Below are positions 13,353 through 13,602 of a stretch of DNA of 13,602 nucleotides, piece after piece; the stretch's first letter is position 1, and each line of letters begins with the position of its first letter. Source of the stretch: an uncultured Oscillospiraceae bacterium (GTDB taxonomy: Bacteria > Bacillota > Clostridia > Oscillospirales > Oscillospiraceae); the NCBI GenBank assembly GCA_910577805.1, contig CAJTOE010000057.1, forward strand, positions 1 through 13,602. Direction: 5' to 3'. The notes under the pieces are model-generated. The model ran no database searches. It saw only the letters and a program-made list of their open reading frames with translations, and was not told the DNA's origin. The translations under genes were made by a program, and so were the position numbers.

Positions 13353-13602
13353 ATGACAACGACCGGACAGCGCATCGCCGCCAAGCGCAAAGAACTGGGC
13401 CTGTCCCAGGAGGCGCTGGGGGAAAAGCTGGGGGTATCCCGGCAGTCCATATACAAATGGGAGTCGGATACATCCCTTCCCGAAATCGAAAAGCTGATTT
13501 CTCTGAGCCGCCTGTTTTCTGTGTCGATAGGCTGGCTGCTGGGTGTGGAAGAAAATTCCGAAAATCAGGAAAAACTGCTGGAGGACGTATTGGCCCGGTA
13601 TC
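13353..13602 (+). CDS. XRE-family regulator, N-terminal part (cut by window end)
   Basis: The first 83 residues are visible, starting MTTTGQRIAAKRKELGLSQE. The HTH contains LSQEALGEKLGVSRQSIYKW, and the motif DTSLPEIEKLISLSRLFSVS follows, then GWLLGVEE. This is the same type of DNA-binding domain as in the preceding gene. The ATG has AAAGGAGG (13335-13342) ten bases upstream. Whether a transmembrane or sensor part follows cannot be seen. Confidence 0.85.
   Translation, partial: MTTTGQRIAAKRKELGLSQEALGEKLGVSRQSIYKWESDTSLPEIEKLISLSRLFSVSIGWLLGVEENSENQEKLLEDVLARY

Overview
The window reads as part of a moderately GC-rich Firmicutes genome, most likely a gut Clostridia member of the Oscillospiraceae (Flavonifractor/Intestinimonas-like). 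The grounds are strong Shine-Dalgarno sites before almost every gene, protein sequences very close to the Acidaminococcus/Clostridium glutamate-fermentation enzymes as remembered, and a GC-rich palindromic intergenic repeat of a kind common in that group. The genus is inference.

Minus strand, 1-8456: a nearly complete 2-hydroxyglutarate pathway of glutamate fermentation, transcribed right to left. The order is gctA and gctB (glutaconate CoA-transferase), a small PBECR-type nuclease-like gene, gcdA (glutaconyl-CoA decarboxylase carboxyltransferase subunit), a tiny leader ORF with a 48-residue membrane protein, hgdC (dehydratase activator), hgdA and hgdB (2-hydroxyglutaryl-CoA dehydratase), and the start of gcdC (biotin carrier), cut by the window edge. 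GctAB makes 2-hydroxyglutaryl-CoA, HgdC/HgdAB dehydrates it to glutaconyl-CoA, and the membrane Gcd complex decarboxylates that to crotonyl-CoA while pumping Na+. The hydroxyglutarate dehydrogenase and the remaining Gcd subunits (gcdB, gcdD) are not in the window.

The pathway is split into several transcription units. I see sigma-A-type promoters before gctA (8517-8545), before gcdA inside the end of the nuclease gene (6185-6213), and before gcdC (187-216). The gcdA leader folds on paper into a three-hairpin domain with a 7-bp loop-loop contact, followed by mutually exclusive antiterminator and terminator hairpins. This is a riboswitch-like element in front of a Na+-pump subunit and is the most interesting signal here.

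Plus strand, 8565-13602: a divergent AraC-family regulator (likely the local regulator), a small zinc-ribbon protein, a long AlaX-type alanyl-tRNA editing protein, an internally duplicated CmpB-like membrane protein, a membrane-anchored XRE-type regulator with an unrecognised C-terminal region, a terminator-like hairpin, and the start of a second XRE regulator cut by the window end.

Gaps over 300 bases: 127-444 holds a palindromic repeat, a promoter and a palindrome; 3848-4247 holds the two tiny ORFs and a strong hairpin. No tRNA, rRNA, CRISPR array or insertion sequence was seen.
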